Notes under the pieces: model-generated | The model's database searches: none | Seen by the model: only the letters and a program-made list of their open reading frames with translations | Told to the model about the DNA's origin: nothing | Made by a program: the position numbers and the translations under genes | In this document: piece after piece, positions 18,269-26,925 of the stretch | Position numbering within the stretch: position 1 is the stretch's first letter | Layout: every line of letters starts with the position of its first letter | DNA from: an uncultured Bacilli bacterium | Lineage (GTDB): Bacteria > Bacillota_I > Bacilli_A > RF39 > UBA660 | Assembly: GCA_947631205.1 (NCBI GenBank) | Contig: CANRKL010000005.1 | Coordinates: 1-38,632, forward strand | DNA length: 38,632 nucleotides | Direction: 5' to 3'

Positions 18269-19588
18269 TTAATTTACTCCCTCTATTACAAAGGGATTAG
18301 ATTTACTTCCATAATCACTTGCTGAATTTTCTTTTATTTTTATATTGTTTTTTAAATAAGCAGTTGGTTGTATGTAAGCATCTCCTGCAGGAACTTTTAA
18401 TTCTACATCAGCGCTGGCACCAATAATAAACACATATTGATAACCCCCCGAACCTGTTGGACCATTTGAACTAGAGACAGGTGTTAGAGTATACCTTTGA
18501 ATACCGTAAATATAAAACCAATTATATACTTCACAGTCACCCCTATCCCAGTTAAACATTGTTCGAACTAAACAACTATATCGCTTGGCTCCTCCGACTG
18601 CATATCCATAATCACTTAGATACATAAGCCCTATATATCCGTCCCATGTTGTTGTTCTTGGCACGTTATCATTGCAATCAAGCCTACTACAATATGCTTT
18701 TCCATTAATGTCACTTCTTTCCGCTTTATACATATATTTGGCTGTTATTTTATTTCTATCAATGATATTAATAGCTTCATCTATTGTTCCTGTATTCCAA
18801 CGCACCTTGACTAACTTATCTTTAACTCCAGGAGTTAATCCAATACTACTAAAATCACAAGCTGTTTGTTTATTATTTTCTCCGCTATAACATTGCCCGC
18901 TCTCTTTGTTCCAATATGCTCCAAAATTTAACGTCGTCATTAAGTCCGCTTGGCTCCATTCATTCACTCCACTACCTCTGTTTACTTCATTTGATGATGA
19001 GTCCCAGCTCCATCTTCCTATGTTATATGCTCTAATGATTTTTACTAAATTTTCTAAATGAATTCCACCACTTTCATCTACTACTGTCATATTATTCATG
19101 ACTCCGATGATTCGCCATAAAATTGGTTCCCCACTAGAATCTCTATCTCCTATATCAATGTAATTTTTTGGACTTGCTCCGATATATCTTAAATTTACTT
19201 CACTTGTGTCATCATAAGTTAAATTAGTTGTATCTTTATCTGCTATATCATAAAAATAGTCACTTAATAAATTAGATGAAAAATATAGTTTACATCTTGT
19301 TTGATTTTTAGATATATTTGTTACAAAAGGTGCCCATTTTTGATAATTCCACGCAATATTTGCTCCATTATTACATTCAGCATGGTCAAATCTTAAATTA
19401 TCTAGATTTCCTTTTTGGGGCATTTCACTTAATTGTTGTTCACCATTGTAAAAAACTAAATAGACATCTTCTTTTTTATTATATTTTTTATAAGTATTAA
19501 TAAATTGAAAGATTATTAACATTAATGTAAAAAATAGAAAAATTACAATTATTTTTAAACATATATCTTTATTTAATATTTTTTTCAT
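18269..19588 (-). CDS. Surface protein, paralogue 1 (membrane-anchored, DUF6273-like)
   Basis: 439 residues. Residues 8-30 are one transmembrane helix (CLKIIVIFLFFTLMLIIFQF), then an extracellular part. Residues 40-105 form a small Cys-containing beta domain (VYLVFYNGEQQL ... CKLYFSS). The rest is a large domain with IDIGDRDSSGEPILWRIIGV, RWSWDSS, YWNKESGQCYSGE and TWDGYIGLMY; the LWRIIGV segment recalls DUF6273 surface modules, a tentative call. It ends NPFVIEGVN. It lies 10 bp behind its paralogue and shares 141 identical bases with it. The coding sequence uses noticeably more G/C-ending codons than its neighbours. No sorting signal is visible. Confidence 0.8.
   Translation of the reverse strand: MKKILNKDICLKIIVIFLFFTLMLIIFQFINTYKKYNKKEDVYLVFYNGEQQLSEMPQKGNLDNLRFDHAECNNGANIAWNYQKWAPFVTNISKNQTRCKLYFSSNLLSDYFYDIADKDTTNLTYDDTSEVNLRYIGASPKNYIDIGDRDSSGEPILWRIIGVMNNMTVVDESGGIHLENLVKIIRAYNIGRWSWDSSSNEVNRGSGVNEWSQADLMTTLNFGAYWNKESGQCYSGENNKQTACDFSSIGLTPGVKDKLVKVRWNTGTIDEAINIIDRNKITAKYMYKAERSDINGKAYCSRLDCNDNVPRTTTWDGYIGLMYLSDYGYAVGGAKRYSCLVRTMFNWDRGDCEVYNWFYIYGIQRYTLTPVSSSNGPTGSGGYQYVFIIGASADVELKVPAGDAYIQPTAYLKNNIKIKENSASDYGSKSNPFVIEGVN
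18785..18925 (-). repeat. 141-bp identical block, copy 1
   Basis: Base-for-base identical to 20082-20222 in the paralogous gene. It encodes NFGAYWNKESGQCYSGE through VKVRWNTGT, while flanking parts of the two genes are only moderately similar. Confidence 0.93.
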
Positions 19589-19598
19589 TTTTTATGCC

Positions 19599-20943
19599 TC
19601 AACTTTCTAACTCAAATGGATTTGTTTTGCTTCCATAATCACTTGCAGAATTTGTCTTTATTTTAACAAAAGGTTTTAAATAGGCAACAGGGTGTACGTA
19701 ATAATTGTATTTTGTCCCATCTATTTCTACAAATCCACTTGAAGCAACATAAAAAACATAACAAGCGTTTACTCCATATGATACACTGGTTATAGTCCAC
19801 TGATAGCCTGTATCATCTATTAACCATCCATTTCCTTTGCAATTAGGGCTACTTTCAGACCATTTGGACATGGTTTTGTCTAAACAGGATTTATCTCCAA
19901 CTGCATACCCATAATCTGACGGATATATAAGTCCTATATAGCCGTCCCATGTTGTTTTTCGCTCTACTTTATCATTACAGTAATTTCCACCACTACAAAA
20001 TTTTTTTCCATTATTTTCACTTCTCTCTGCTTGATACATATAATTTACTTTAATGTTATTAGTATTATATTCTTCTCCTAATGTTCCTGTATTCCAACGC
20101 ACCTTGACTAACTTATCTTTAACTCCAGGAGTTAATCCAATACTACTAAAATCACAAGCTGTTTGTTTATTATTTTCTCCGCTATAACATTGCCCGCTCT
20201 CTTTGTTCCAATATGCTCCAAAGTTTAAGGTAGTCATTAAATCGGCTTCACTCCATTCGTTTACTCCGTAGCCTCTGTTTACTTCATCCGCTGATGAGTC
20301 CCAACTCCATCTTCCTATGTTATCTGCTCTAATGATTTTTACTAAACTTTGTCCTGTATTTTCACTTCCATCTTCATTGATAATCGTCATGTTATTCATA
20401 ACTCCTATTATTCGCCATAAGATTTTATTACCATTTGTTTCTCTATCCCCTATATCTATATAATTTTTTGGAGTTGAAAAAATATATCTCAAATTAGCAT
20501 CATTAGTATAATCGTACGTTAAATATGTTGTATCTTTTTCAGCTAATTTTATCAAATAGTCATTTGCCAAATTAGAAGAAAAATAAACTTTACATTTTGT
20601 TTTACTTTCTTTTAAATTAGTTATTATAATTCCCCAATTTTGATAATCCCATGAAATACTTGCACCCTTATCGCATTCAGCGCGTTCAAATCCTAAATTA
20701 TCTGGATTATTTTTAGTTGGCATATTTTCCAAAACAGTATTTCCATTATAAAAAGTTAAAAAAATATCACCACTGCCTTCATAGTTCACTGTCCCTTCCA
20801 TAACTTTGAAACTGACACTCTCTTGGTAGGCAGCATAACTTTTATTTAAATACCCCCCCCCCAGCGCACATTACGCCAAGGGCTACCGCGAAAGCCACAA
20901 GTTTCTTTTTATTATTTTTTTCTTTAAATTTATCTATTCTCAT
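19599..20943 (-). CDS. Surface protein, paralogue 2, out of frame at a poly-G tract (phase-variable candidate)
   Basis: The real start appears to be the ATG at 20943 behind an extended -10 promoter: it reads MRIDKFKEKNNKKKLVAF then a hydrophobic AVALGVMCA, an export signal of SipW/Sec type. The codons for the following glycines are ten G (minus strand), and with ten the frame stops at TAA four codons later. With nine G it continues GGGYLNKSYAAYQESVSF into the 19599-20801 frame, giving 447 residues with a cleavage site near SYA-A. As sequenced only the internal ATG at 20801 opens the long frame, with no ribosome site and no signal. The mature part matches paralogue 1 (IDIGDRETNGNKILWRIIGV, TWDGYIGLIYPSDYGYAVG). 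A single-base slip, assembly error or pseudogene are the alternatives. Confidence 0.8.
20082..20222 (-). repeat. 141-bp identical block, copy 2
   Basis: Perfect copy of 18785-18925, in the same reading frame of the upstream paralogue. Confidence 0.93.
20853..20862 (-). repeat. G10 homopolymer in the signal-peptide coding region
   Basis: Ten C on the plus strand, ten G in the coding strand, 82-91 nt after the ATG at 20943. No other G/C run in this AT-rich window comes close. One base fewer restores the frame. Confidence 0.9.
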
Positions 20944-20969
20944 GACCTCACTCTCTTTCTATTATCTAC

Positions 20970-20978
20970 ATCATACCA
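20970..20978 (-). promoter_or_regulatory. Extended -10 promoter of the surface-protein pair
   Basis: Minus strand TGGTATGAT (TATGAT at 20970-20975), 27 nt upstream of the ATG at 20943 and just after the terminator of the preceding gene. GAGTGAGGT is the ribosome site. Confidence 0.6.
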
Positions 20979-20984
20979 TAAAAT

Positions 20985-21018
20985 AAAAAAGAAGTATAAC
21001 GTTTTTTTGTTACACTTC
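20985..21018 (-). terminator. Intrinsic terminator of the AAA/PD-(D/E)XK gene
   Basis: 10-bp stem (20991-21000 with 21009-21018, one G-U pair, loop of 8), followed on the minus strand by six T. The stem overlaps the stop codon of the upstream gene. Confidence 0.88.
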
Positions 21019-22683
21019 TACAATTTTCTTACATTCGTATCCTGAGAAGACTACGACATATTTTTTTAAGGGACTTTTTAAACTCTTATCTTTACTATAT
21101 TCTTCTATCTGTCTTTTTCCCTCTTCTATTTTACTATTTAATATTTTTTCACTATATTCACTTTTCTTGATATATTTTAATTCTATCATGATGTCATATT
21201 TGGCTTCTTCACTATTTCTAGTTATTAGTATATCAACATATCCATTATTACATGGATACTCTAATTTTCTATTTAAATCTGGGTGTCTTAATAAAGTATA
21301 ATACATTAATTCTATGTATTTTTCATCAAACTTGATAAATAATCTATTTCCTATTTCTTTTAATGTATCACTTACGTATTTACATATATTTTCTATCTTT
21401 CCAGTCTCTTCTATTTCTTTTACACTTTCTCCTAATCTGGCATTATCTAGTTCAACATTTATTGTTGATAAGATATGTTTAAAATAATTATTATAGGTAT
21501 CTTTCATTACTTGATTAGGTATTTTAAAAATTATACTATTTGCATATCTATCAAATCCATTAATAGTTAAGTATCCAAAATAATATAATAAACTTATTAT
21601 ATCTTCTTTACTAAAACTTTCTTCTAAATTAAATTTTGTTTTTAACTCTCCAATTATTCCATCAGTTTTTAATAGTTCATCTAATAGACTCTCATAGTAT
21701 TTATTGTCTTCTAATTTAATCAAATTTCCTATCTTTTCATAATTAACAGTTATATTATTATCTAATATTTGCTTTGGAATACTTTTAAATCTTTCATAAT
21801 AATCCAATAAATACATGACTAATGTTGCATTGAAGACTTTTTCATTAGAGTCTTCATTAAACAGATAACCATCGTAGTTTTCTATCATTAAATTATAGAT
21901 ATTTTCTCTATCTTTTTCTTCTACAAGGTCTTCTAATAATTTTTTTACTTCATCATGTGTTAAGCCTATCATGCTATTAAATTCTATGTCAGTTGATATA
22001 TCTGTTGCTATATTAAATCCAGTCGTCATTGAGTTTAGAGTTATCGGGCATATTCCTGTTGCAAAAAATCTTCCTACTACTCCTTCTTTTACATATATCT
22101 TTATATTAGCATAAAAACTTTTTACTATTCCAGTAACTACATTTTTAAATAATCCTGTATCTCCCTCTAAGATAGCATTTGTAAAGTTATCATATTCATC
22201 TATTATTATATATAATTTATGGTCTAATTCTAACCCTTTTACATAACTTAAAAATAATTTAATCATGTCATCTGCTGGTATCTCTTTATTATATTCATAT
22301 TCAATTTTATAACTATTTAAAAAATCATCTATTCCTGTTATGACACAATTTCTAAAACTATCTATTAACTCATCTTGTTCTTTAGATTCACTTATTCCTG
22401 AAAAATCGAATTTTAGAATATAATAATTATTTTTTCCAGAAGTTGGGTGTTTATATACATATGTCTCTTTAAACAAACTTTCAAATAAATCGACACTTTT
22501 AACATCATAGTAATAACTCATCATACTTGTAAACAAACTTTTCCCAAATCTGCCTGGTCTTAGATAAATTAATGTCTTTTTATAGTTCTCTAACTTTTCT
22601 AAATACATTGTCTTATCTACATATTTGTATCCCTCTAATATCAAATCTTTATAATCTATTATTCCATATGGTATTTTCTTCAT
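21010..22683 (-). CDS. AAA-ATPase-like protein with C-terminal PD-(D/E)XK nuclease domain
   Basis: 557 residues of the pfam09820/pfam08011 type, abundant and multi-copy in gut anaerobes. Walker A appears as LRPGRFGKSL (residues 41-50), Walker B as LYIIIDEYDNF near 167, and a GLTHDEV segment near 245. The C-terminus carries GYVDILI ... YDIMIELKY, the D-(x)-ExK core of a PD-(D/E)XK nuclease. The function of the family is not established; roles in mobile-element biology or defence have been suggested. AAGGAG lies 10 nt before the ATG. It has its own terminator and is not obviously part of an operon. Confidence 0.9.
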   Translation of the reverse strand: MKKIPYGIIDYKDLILEGYKYVDKTMYLEKLENYKKTLIYLRPGRFGKSLFTSMMSYYYDVKSVDLFESLFKETYVYKHPTSGKNNYYILKFDFSGISESKEQDELIDSFRNCVITGIDDFLNSYKIEYEYNKEIPADDMIKLFLSYVKGLELDHKLYIIIDEYDNFTNAILEGDTGLFKNVVTGIVKSFYANIKIYVKEGVVGRFFATGICPITLNSMTTGFNIATDISTDIEFNSMIGLTHDEVKKLLEDLVEEKDRENIYNLMIENYDGYLFNEDSNEKVFNATLVMYLLDYYERFKSIPKQILDNNITVNYEKIGNLIKLEDNKYYESLLDELLKTDGIIGELKTKFNLEESFSKEDIISLLYYFGYLTINGFDRYANSIIFKIPNQVMKDTYNNYFKHILSTINVELDNARLGESVKEIEETGKIENICKYVSDTLKEIGNRLFIKFDEKYIELMYYTLLRHPDLNRKLEYPCNNGYVDILITRNSEEAKYDIMIELKYIKKSEYSEKILNSKIEEGKRQIEEYSKDKSLKSPLKKYVVVFSGYECKKIVEV

Positions 22684-22727
22684 GAGGCTTCAACTCCTTT
22701 GTTATCTTTATTATATACTTATCCATC

Positions 22728-22749
22728 AAAAAAAGCTAGATTTTTCTAG
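22728..22749 (-). terminator. Terminator after trmB
   Basis: 5-bp stem CTAGA/TCTAG (22736-22740 and 22745-22749) followed on the minus strand by seven T. Confidence 0.65.
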
Positions 22750-22762
22750 TCTTCATAAATAA

Positions 22763-23395
22763 TTACAATTCTTTTATAGCTTCAACATAATTAATCTTAT
22801 AACCTAATTTTTGATATTTTTCTTCATATTCAGTTAAAACATTTGGAATATCACTATTAGCTAAATCTAGTGATACTTTTTTCAAACGATAACCTTTCTC
22901 ACTTAAAGTTTCTAAAGAATAAGCAAATAGACCAATATTGTCTGTTTTCATAATTATATGAGCATTATTTAAAAATATTTTTTCATAATGTTTTAAAAAT
23001 TCTTTGGAAGTTAGTCTTCTTTTAGAATGTCTTTTTTTAGGCCAAGGGTCAGAAAAATTTAGATATAAAGTGGTAATTTCTTTTGTAAATATATCTTCAA
23101 TATTTTTGGCGTCATAACAAATAAATTTTATATTATCTAAATTTTCATTAGAAACTTTTTCAATGGCTCTTACTAGGACACTAGGATATTTTTCAATTCC
23201 TATATAATTTATATGGGGATTTTCTTTAGCCATATTAATTAAAAATTGGCCTTTTCCAGTTCCTATTTCTAAACAAATAGGATTATTATTAGAAAAAAGT
23301 TTTAACCAATTACCTTTATTTTCTTGGGGATTTTTAACATAATAATTACTATTTTCTAATTTTAAATCAGCATTAGAAACATTTCTTAAACGCAT
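22763..23395 (-). CDS. trmB: tRNA (guanine-N7-)-methyltransferase
   Basis: 210 residues, full length for TrmB, which methylates G46 in the variable loop of tRNAs using SAM. CLEIGTGKGQFLINMA (about 41-56) is SAM motif I, YIGIEKYPSVL motif II, and LNFSDPWPKKRHSKRRLTS near 113-131 is the TrmB signature. LTEYEEKYQKLG near the C-terminus is also typical of the family. The start ATG is preceded by GTGATA. The divergent small-protein gene begins 55 bp away. Confidence 0.96.
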   Translation of the reverse strand: MRLRNVSNADLKLENSNYYVKNPQENKGNWLKLFSNNNPICLEIGTGKGQFLINMAKENPHINYIGIEKYPSVLVRAIEKVSNENLDNIKFICYDAKNIEDIFTKEITTLYLNFSDPWPKKRHSKRRLTSKEFLKHYEKIFLNNAHIIMKTDNIGLFAYSLETLSEKGYRLKKVSLDLANSDIPNVLTEYEEKYQKLGYKINYVEAIKEL

Positions 23396-23420
23396 ATTAT
23401 CACTACTTTCTTTTTATTTT

Positions 23421-23429
23421 CATATAATA
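23421..23429 (+). promoter_or_regulatory. -10 region of the Met/Asn-rich gene (sigma-A or sigma-K like)
   Basis: CATATAATA contains TATAAT (23423-23428) and also fits the sigma-E/K pattern CATAnnnTA with an AC dinucleotide 17 bp upstream. The sequence alone cannot decide between them. AAGGAGG follows at 23436-23442. Confidence 0.45.
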
Positions 23430-23449
23430 TTTATAAAGGAGGATATAAA

Positions 23450-23782
23450 ATGAAAAAGGACCGCAACTCATTTTTTCAATCTTCTAATTTTAACATGAGT
23501 ACTGCTCAAAATATTACTCCAATGAATTATGGAATGCCTCAAATGATGGGAAATATGTATAATCCTAATATGCCAAATATGATGGAGATGAAAGAACAGT
23601 TTTATCAAGCAAATATTCCATATAACAATCCTATGCCATCTAATATGAGTGAAATAGAAGCCAGAATGGCTAAATTAGAAAGGTCACTTAATCGTCTTGA
23701 AGCTAGGATAAATAAATTAGAAGGAACAACTTATTACTCCAAAGATAATTACGAAGTTGATGGAAATATGTATATGGTTTAA
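23450..23782 (+). CDS. Small Met/Asn/Pro-rich protein with C-terminal coiled coil
   Basis: 110 residues of unrecognised family. Residues 1-65 are low-complexity, rich in Met, Asn, Pro and Tyr (NYGMPQMMGN, NMPNMMEM), with 17 or more Met. Residues 66-91 form a heptad-like helix (EARMAKLERSLNRLEARINKL), and a short polar tail follows. A perfect ribosome site AAGGAGG and a hairpin terminator bracket it, so it is surely expressed. Composition resembles small coat proteins, and it lies beside spoVB-like, cse60 and collagen-like genes, so a spore-coat role is a reasonable guess, not a finding. Its stop overlaps the convergent flippase gene by 4 bp. Confidence 0.85.
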   Translation: MKKDRNSFFQSSNFNMSTAQNITPMNYGMPQMMGNMYNPNMPNMMEMKEQFYQANIPYNNPMPSNMSEIEARMAKLERSLNRLEARINKLEGTTYYSKDNYEVDGNMYMV

Positions 23783-25443
23783 TCGAGGCTTACTTTTCCT
23801 AAAGTAAGTTTTTTAATAATTTTATTAAGCATCTTTTTTCCTATAACTTCACTTAATAATCCTGTTTTATAAGTTAAATATAAATATATCACTCCTCCAC
23901 TAATGCTTATAATTATAACATAAATTAAAGAAGATAGTTTATTTTCTATATTAACAGGAATAATTTTTGATAAACATAAGACGACTATTATCATAGAAAC
24001 TATAGGATAAATAAGTTTTTTTAGCATATTTAAAGTACTATGATATTTAATTTGATGGTCTTTTTTTAAAGTAAATAAAGTATAAATTATTGAGAAAATT
24101 GTTCCAAGTAAAGTTGATAAAAGGGCACCATAAAAAGGTTCATAACCTAGGTGATTAAATAGAATCATTAAAGGAACATCAAAAATAGCATTTATTAAAT
24201 AACCAATGAATGTACATATGTAAACTGTTTTAAATTTGTTTAGGCTTTGCAATGTAGAGATAGCTATAATATTGATATTAAATACTAGGGAAGTAAGTAT
24301 TTGAAATTGTAAAATATTGGCTCCTAATTCGTTATATCCATAAAATAAGCTCCATATGGGTTTACTTAATAAAGATATTCCAATAGTCATAGGTAAGCTT
24401 ATTAAAATAATTAATTGTAATGATTGATTAAAGCGATGACCAACTTTTTCATAATTTTTTAAAGTTGCTTCTTCGACAATATTGGGAATTAAACTAATTT
24501 TAAGTCCACTAGCAATAGCATTTATTATCATTCCTATTTTAGCACTCCAAGTAACTACTGAAGATGTTACAAATTCCGTTGTTTTAGCAAGGTAGCCTAA
24601 ATGATTCATAGTTCTAGTTATTAGTACCATATCAATAAAGTTATATAAAGAAGCTGAGACATCTATAACAATAAAAGGAATAGAATAATTGATAATTTTA
24701 CGAAATATTTCTTTATTGGTTATATTATTTTTTTTTAATGATTTATTTAAATCTAATTTATGACTATTAATTTTTAAGCTATGATTTATATAAAAGAAAG
24801 CTAATAAGCCCCCTGCACACGCTCCAAAGATAGCAATACTTATAGATGGACCTATAGCTAATTTAAATACTTTTAAAGAAAGATAACTTCCTAATAAAAT
24901 AAATAATATTCTAATTACTTGTTCTATTATTTGACTAATACTTGTAACATTTATTATATTATGTCCTTGAAGGTACCCTCTTTTGACACTTAAAAGAGGA
25001 ATTACTAAAATAGCAAAAGATACACTTCTAATAACATTTGTTATGTCTTCTATTTTATTTCCACCTTGAAGGTCACCTAATATTAAATGACTTAAAGGAT
25101 TAGCTAAAATAAATAATATTAAAAAAGCAATAATGGAAATAATAAAAATTAATTTTTGACCTAAATGATATGCTCTTACTTTGGCTTCTATGTAACCTAA
25201 AGTATTATATTCTTTAATTATTTTACTGATTGCAATAGGAATACCAGCTGAACTTATTTCTAAAAAAATAACATAAATATTATAGCCATATGAATACAGT
25301 GATGAACCAAGATTACCGATAATAGCATAAAAAGGAATAACATAGAGCATTCCTAATATTTTAGTTAAAATAATAGCTAGAGTAGCAATAAAAGTTCCTT
25401 CAATAAATGAACTTTTTTGAGCTTTGACTAACTTATTTTTCAC
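23779..25443 (-). CDS. SpoVB/MurJ-family polysaccharide (lipid II) flippase
   Basis: 554 residues with about 14 predicted membrane helices, the size and layout of the MOP-superfamily SpoVB/YtgP/YkvU group. N-terminal FIEGTFIATLAIILTKILG and the later GIPIAISKII are typical. SpoVB-type proteins flip peptidoglycan precursors for the spore cortex; vegetative paralogues also exist, so the exact role is open. It begins with GTG at 25443, preceded by GGTGAT, and this start lies 11 bp inside the end of cse60, so it is likely translated by coupling to that sporulation gene. Confidence 0.88.
   Translation of the reverse strand: MKNKLVKAQKSSFIEGTFIATLAIILTKILGMLYVIPFYAIIGNLGSSLYSYGYNIYVIFLEISSAGIPIAISKIIKEYNTLGYIEAKVRAYHLGQKLIFIISIIAFLILFILANPLSHLILGDLQGGNKIEDITNVIRSVSFAILVIPLLSVKRGYLQGHNIINVTSISQIIEQVIRILFILLGSYLSLKVFKLAIGPSISIAIFGACAGGLLAFFYINHSLKINSHKLDLNKSLKKNNITNKEIFRKIINYSIPFIVIDVSASLYNFIDMVLITRTMNHLGYLAKTTEFVTSSVVTWSAKIGMIINAIASGLKISLIPNIVEEATLKNYEKVGHRFNQSLQLIILISLPMTIGISLLSKPIWSLFYGYNELGANILQFQILTSLVFNINIIAISTLQSLNKFKTVYICTFIGYLINAIFDVPLMILFNHLGYEPFYGALLSTLLGTIFSIIYTLFTLKKDHQIKYHSTLNMLKKLIYPIVSMIIVVLCLSKIIPVNIENKLSSLIYVIIISISGGVIYLYLTYKTGLLSEVIGKKMLNKIIKKLTLGKVSLD
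23789..23814 (+). terminator. Terminator of the Met/Asn-rich gene
   Basis: CTTACTTT, loop TCCT, AAAGTAAG, then six T. It lies inside the 3' coding end of the convergent flippase gene. Confidence 0.88.
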
Positions 25444-25609
25444 AATATATCACCATAGCAGAAAAACAATAGAGTTGGTCTTCTCCTTGCATGGCAATGG
25501 CTACTTGGTATTTTATATCAATAAGCTCACCATTTAGACTAGCTAAAAAACTATTAATTTTTATTTCTAAATCTTTTTCATGATTTTCATCAAAACATTT
25601 AACTTTCAT
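25433..25609 (-). CDS. Sporulation protein Cse60 family
   Basis: 58 residues, short enough to be missed by length cut-offs. The sequence begins MKVKCFDENHEKDLE and has IDIKYQVAIA and LYCFSAMVIY, which match the Cse60 (DUF2758) family, including the near-invariant YCFSAM. In B. subtilis cse60 belongs to the sigma-E mother-cell regulon; its biochemical role is unknown. GAGGG lies 8 nt before the ATG. The 3' end overlaps the GTG of the SpoVB-like gene by 11 bp. Confidence 0.88.
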   Translation of the reverse strand: MKVKCFDENHEKDLEIKINSFLASLNGELIDIKYQVAIAMQGEDQLYCFSAMVIYCEK

Positions 25610-25683
25610 AATCTTACCCTCTTTTTTATAGTTATATCAAATAAATATTTAGAATGTTGTCGAAAAAAGGGATTTTTATTAAT

Positions 25684-26838
25684 TTATTTTAATTTTTCTA
25701 TTGTTACAGTTACAACTGGAGTGGAAAGAGCAGATGATGATGAGATGTCACTAAGACTTGGAGATTCTATTACAAGAGGGCTTTTACCAGTGTTTACTAT
25801 CTCTATCCATTCAGCTGCATTGTTTAAATTGACAACACAACTTCCAGAAATTAAAGTGGGAATAGTTCTATTAGCCCAAAGGGAACAGCCTGATAAAATA
25901 ATGTCTTCTCCTACTTTTTTTATACTAACAGAAATAATATTATCAGAAGAACCTGGAAAAGAATCAGAAAGACGGGCAAGAAGTGAGAAAGTTATTTTAT
26001 ATACTCCTGATTCATAAAATGTAATGGTATCATTAATATCACTTAAATAAAATAATTTATTGGTGTCAATTGTTTTGGTTTTAATAGGTATTTCATAAGT
26101 TGGATTAATAGTTGCACTACCATTTATATCTTCACTTGTTGTGATAAAATAACCAACAGGAATATCTAAAGGACTTGCAGGACCTGGAGGACCTTCTATT
26201 CCTTGGGGGCCTTGTGGTCCAGTTTTACCCTCAGGACCCATAGGACCCATTTCTCCTCTTTCACCTTGGGGTCCTTTCTCTCCTGTTGGTCCCATATCTC
26301 CTTTAGGTCCTTTTATTTGACCGACATTTATCCATTCATTATTATCCGCTGACCAAACATATAAATCTGAATCTACTAAGTATGACTCCCCAATCGAACC
26401 TGTTGGGTGATTTTCTTCTAACTGTGATAAATCATCATAGTTTCCTAAAATAGTTACACTTGTTCCATCAGTTCCAACTTCTCCTTTAGGCCCCGTAAGC
26501 CCCATAGGACCTGTGGGACCCGTGGGCCCAATTGAACCTGTGGGACCCATTTTGCCTTCTGGTCCTTTTATTTGTCCAACATTTAACCAACTAAATGTAT
26601 CTTCTCCCCAAACATATAAATCTGAATCAACTAAGTAACATTCTCCACATTCACCAATAGGATGATTTTCTTCTAATTCAGCTAAGCTTTTATAATTCCC
26701 TAAAATTTGCAAAGGAGGTCCAACATTTCCTGTAGGGCCTGTAGGTCCAGTTACTAATAGCATACAATAAGATGTTTGAAATTTATTTTTCTCTTGATTA
26801 TTTTTTATTTTATTTAAAGCTTTTTCATAGGCATTCAT
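25684..26838 (-). CDS. Collagen-like surface/exosporium protein (BclA-like)
   Basis: 384 residues. Three Gly-X-Y blocks rich in GPTGPTG and GPQG lie near 30-42, 92-125 and 175-226. Between them sit two copies of a 50-residue module (LGNYxxLxxLEENHPxG ... [13 protein letters not shown] ... [10 protein letters not shown]). The C-terminal 155 residues are a beta-sandwich of the BclA/C1q-TNF type ([18 protein letters not shown] ... [16 protein letters not shown]). There is no signal peptide; the N-terminal 25 residues are charged, as in exosporium proteins assembled from the mother cell. AGGAGG precedes the ATG, behind a sigma-K-like promoter. The spore assignment is inferred from the family and neighbours. 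Confidence 0.9.
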   Translation of the reverse strand: MNAYEKALNKIKNNQEKNKFQTSYCMLLVTGPTGPTGNVGPPLQILGNYKSLAELEENHPIGECGECYLVDSDLYVWGEDTFSWLNVGQIKGPEGKMGPTGSIGPTGPTGPMGLTGPKGEVGTDGTSVTILGNYDDLSQLEENHPTGSIGESYLVDSDLYVWSADNNEWINVGQIKGPKGDMGPTGEKGPQGERGEMGPMGPEGKTGPQGPQGIEGPPGPASPLDIPVGYFITTSEDINGSATINPTYEIPIKTKTIDTNKLFYLSDINDTITFYESGVYKITFSLLARLSDSFPGSSDNIISVSIKKVGEDIILSGCSLWANRTIPTLISGSCVVNLNNAAEWIEIVNTGKSPLVIESPSLSDISSSSALSTPVVTVTIEKLK

Positions 26839-26856
26839 AAGATTTTCCTCCTACAG

Positions 26857-26883
26857 TAGTCTATGCTTATTTTATTTATAAGT
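26857..26883 (-). promoter_or_regulatory. Sigma-K/E-like promoter of the collagen gene
   Basis: Minus strand CATAGACTA (26857-26865) fits CATAnnnTA, with AC (26882-26883) 16 bp upstream. The gene lies just past the leuS terminator, so it needs its own promoter. No clear sigma-A site competes, though TATAAA-like bases are nearby. Confidence 0.5.
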
Positions 26884-26886
26884 AAT

Positions 26887-26925
26887 AAAAAAGATTGGAA
26901 AATAATTAAATCCTCAATCTTTTTT
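26887..26925 (-). terminator. Intrinsic terminator of leuS
   Basis: 11-bp perfect stem (26887-26897 with 26915-26925) whose upstream arm contains the last leuS codons and stop; the downstream arm ends in T-rich sequence. Confidence 0.85.

Noticed and set aside
25580-26017. Plus-strand frame opposite cse60 and the collagen gene
   Set aside because: The minus strand carries two recognisable families with ribosome sites; the plus frame has none.
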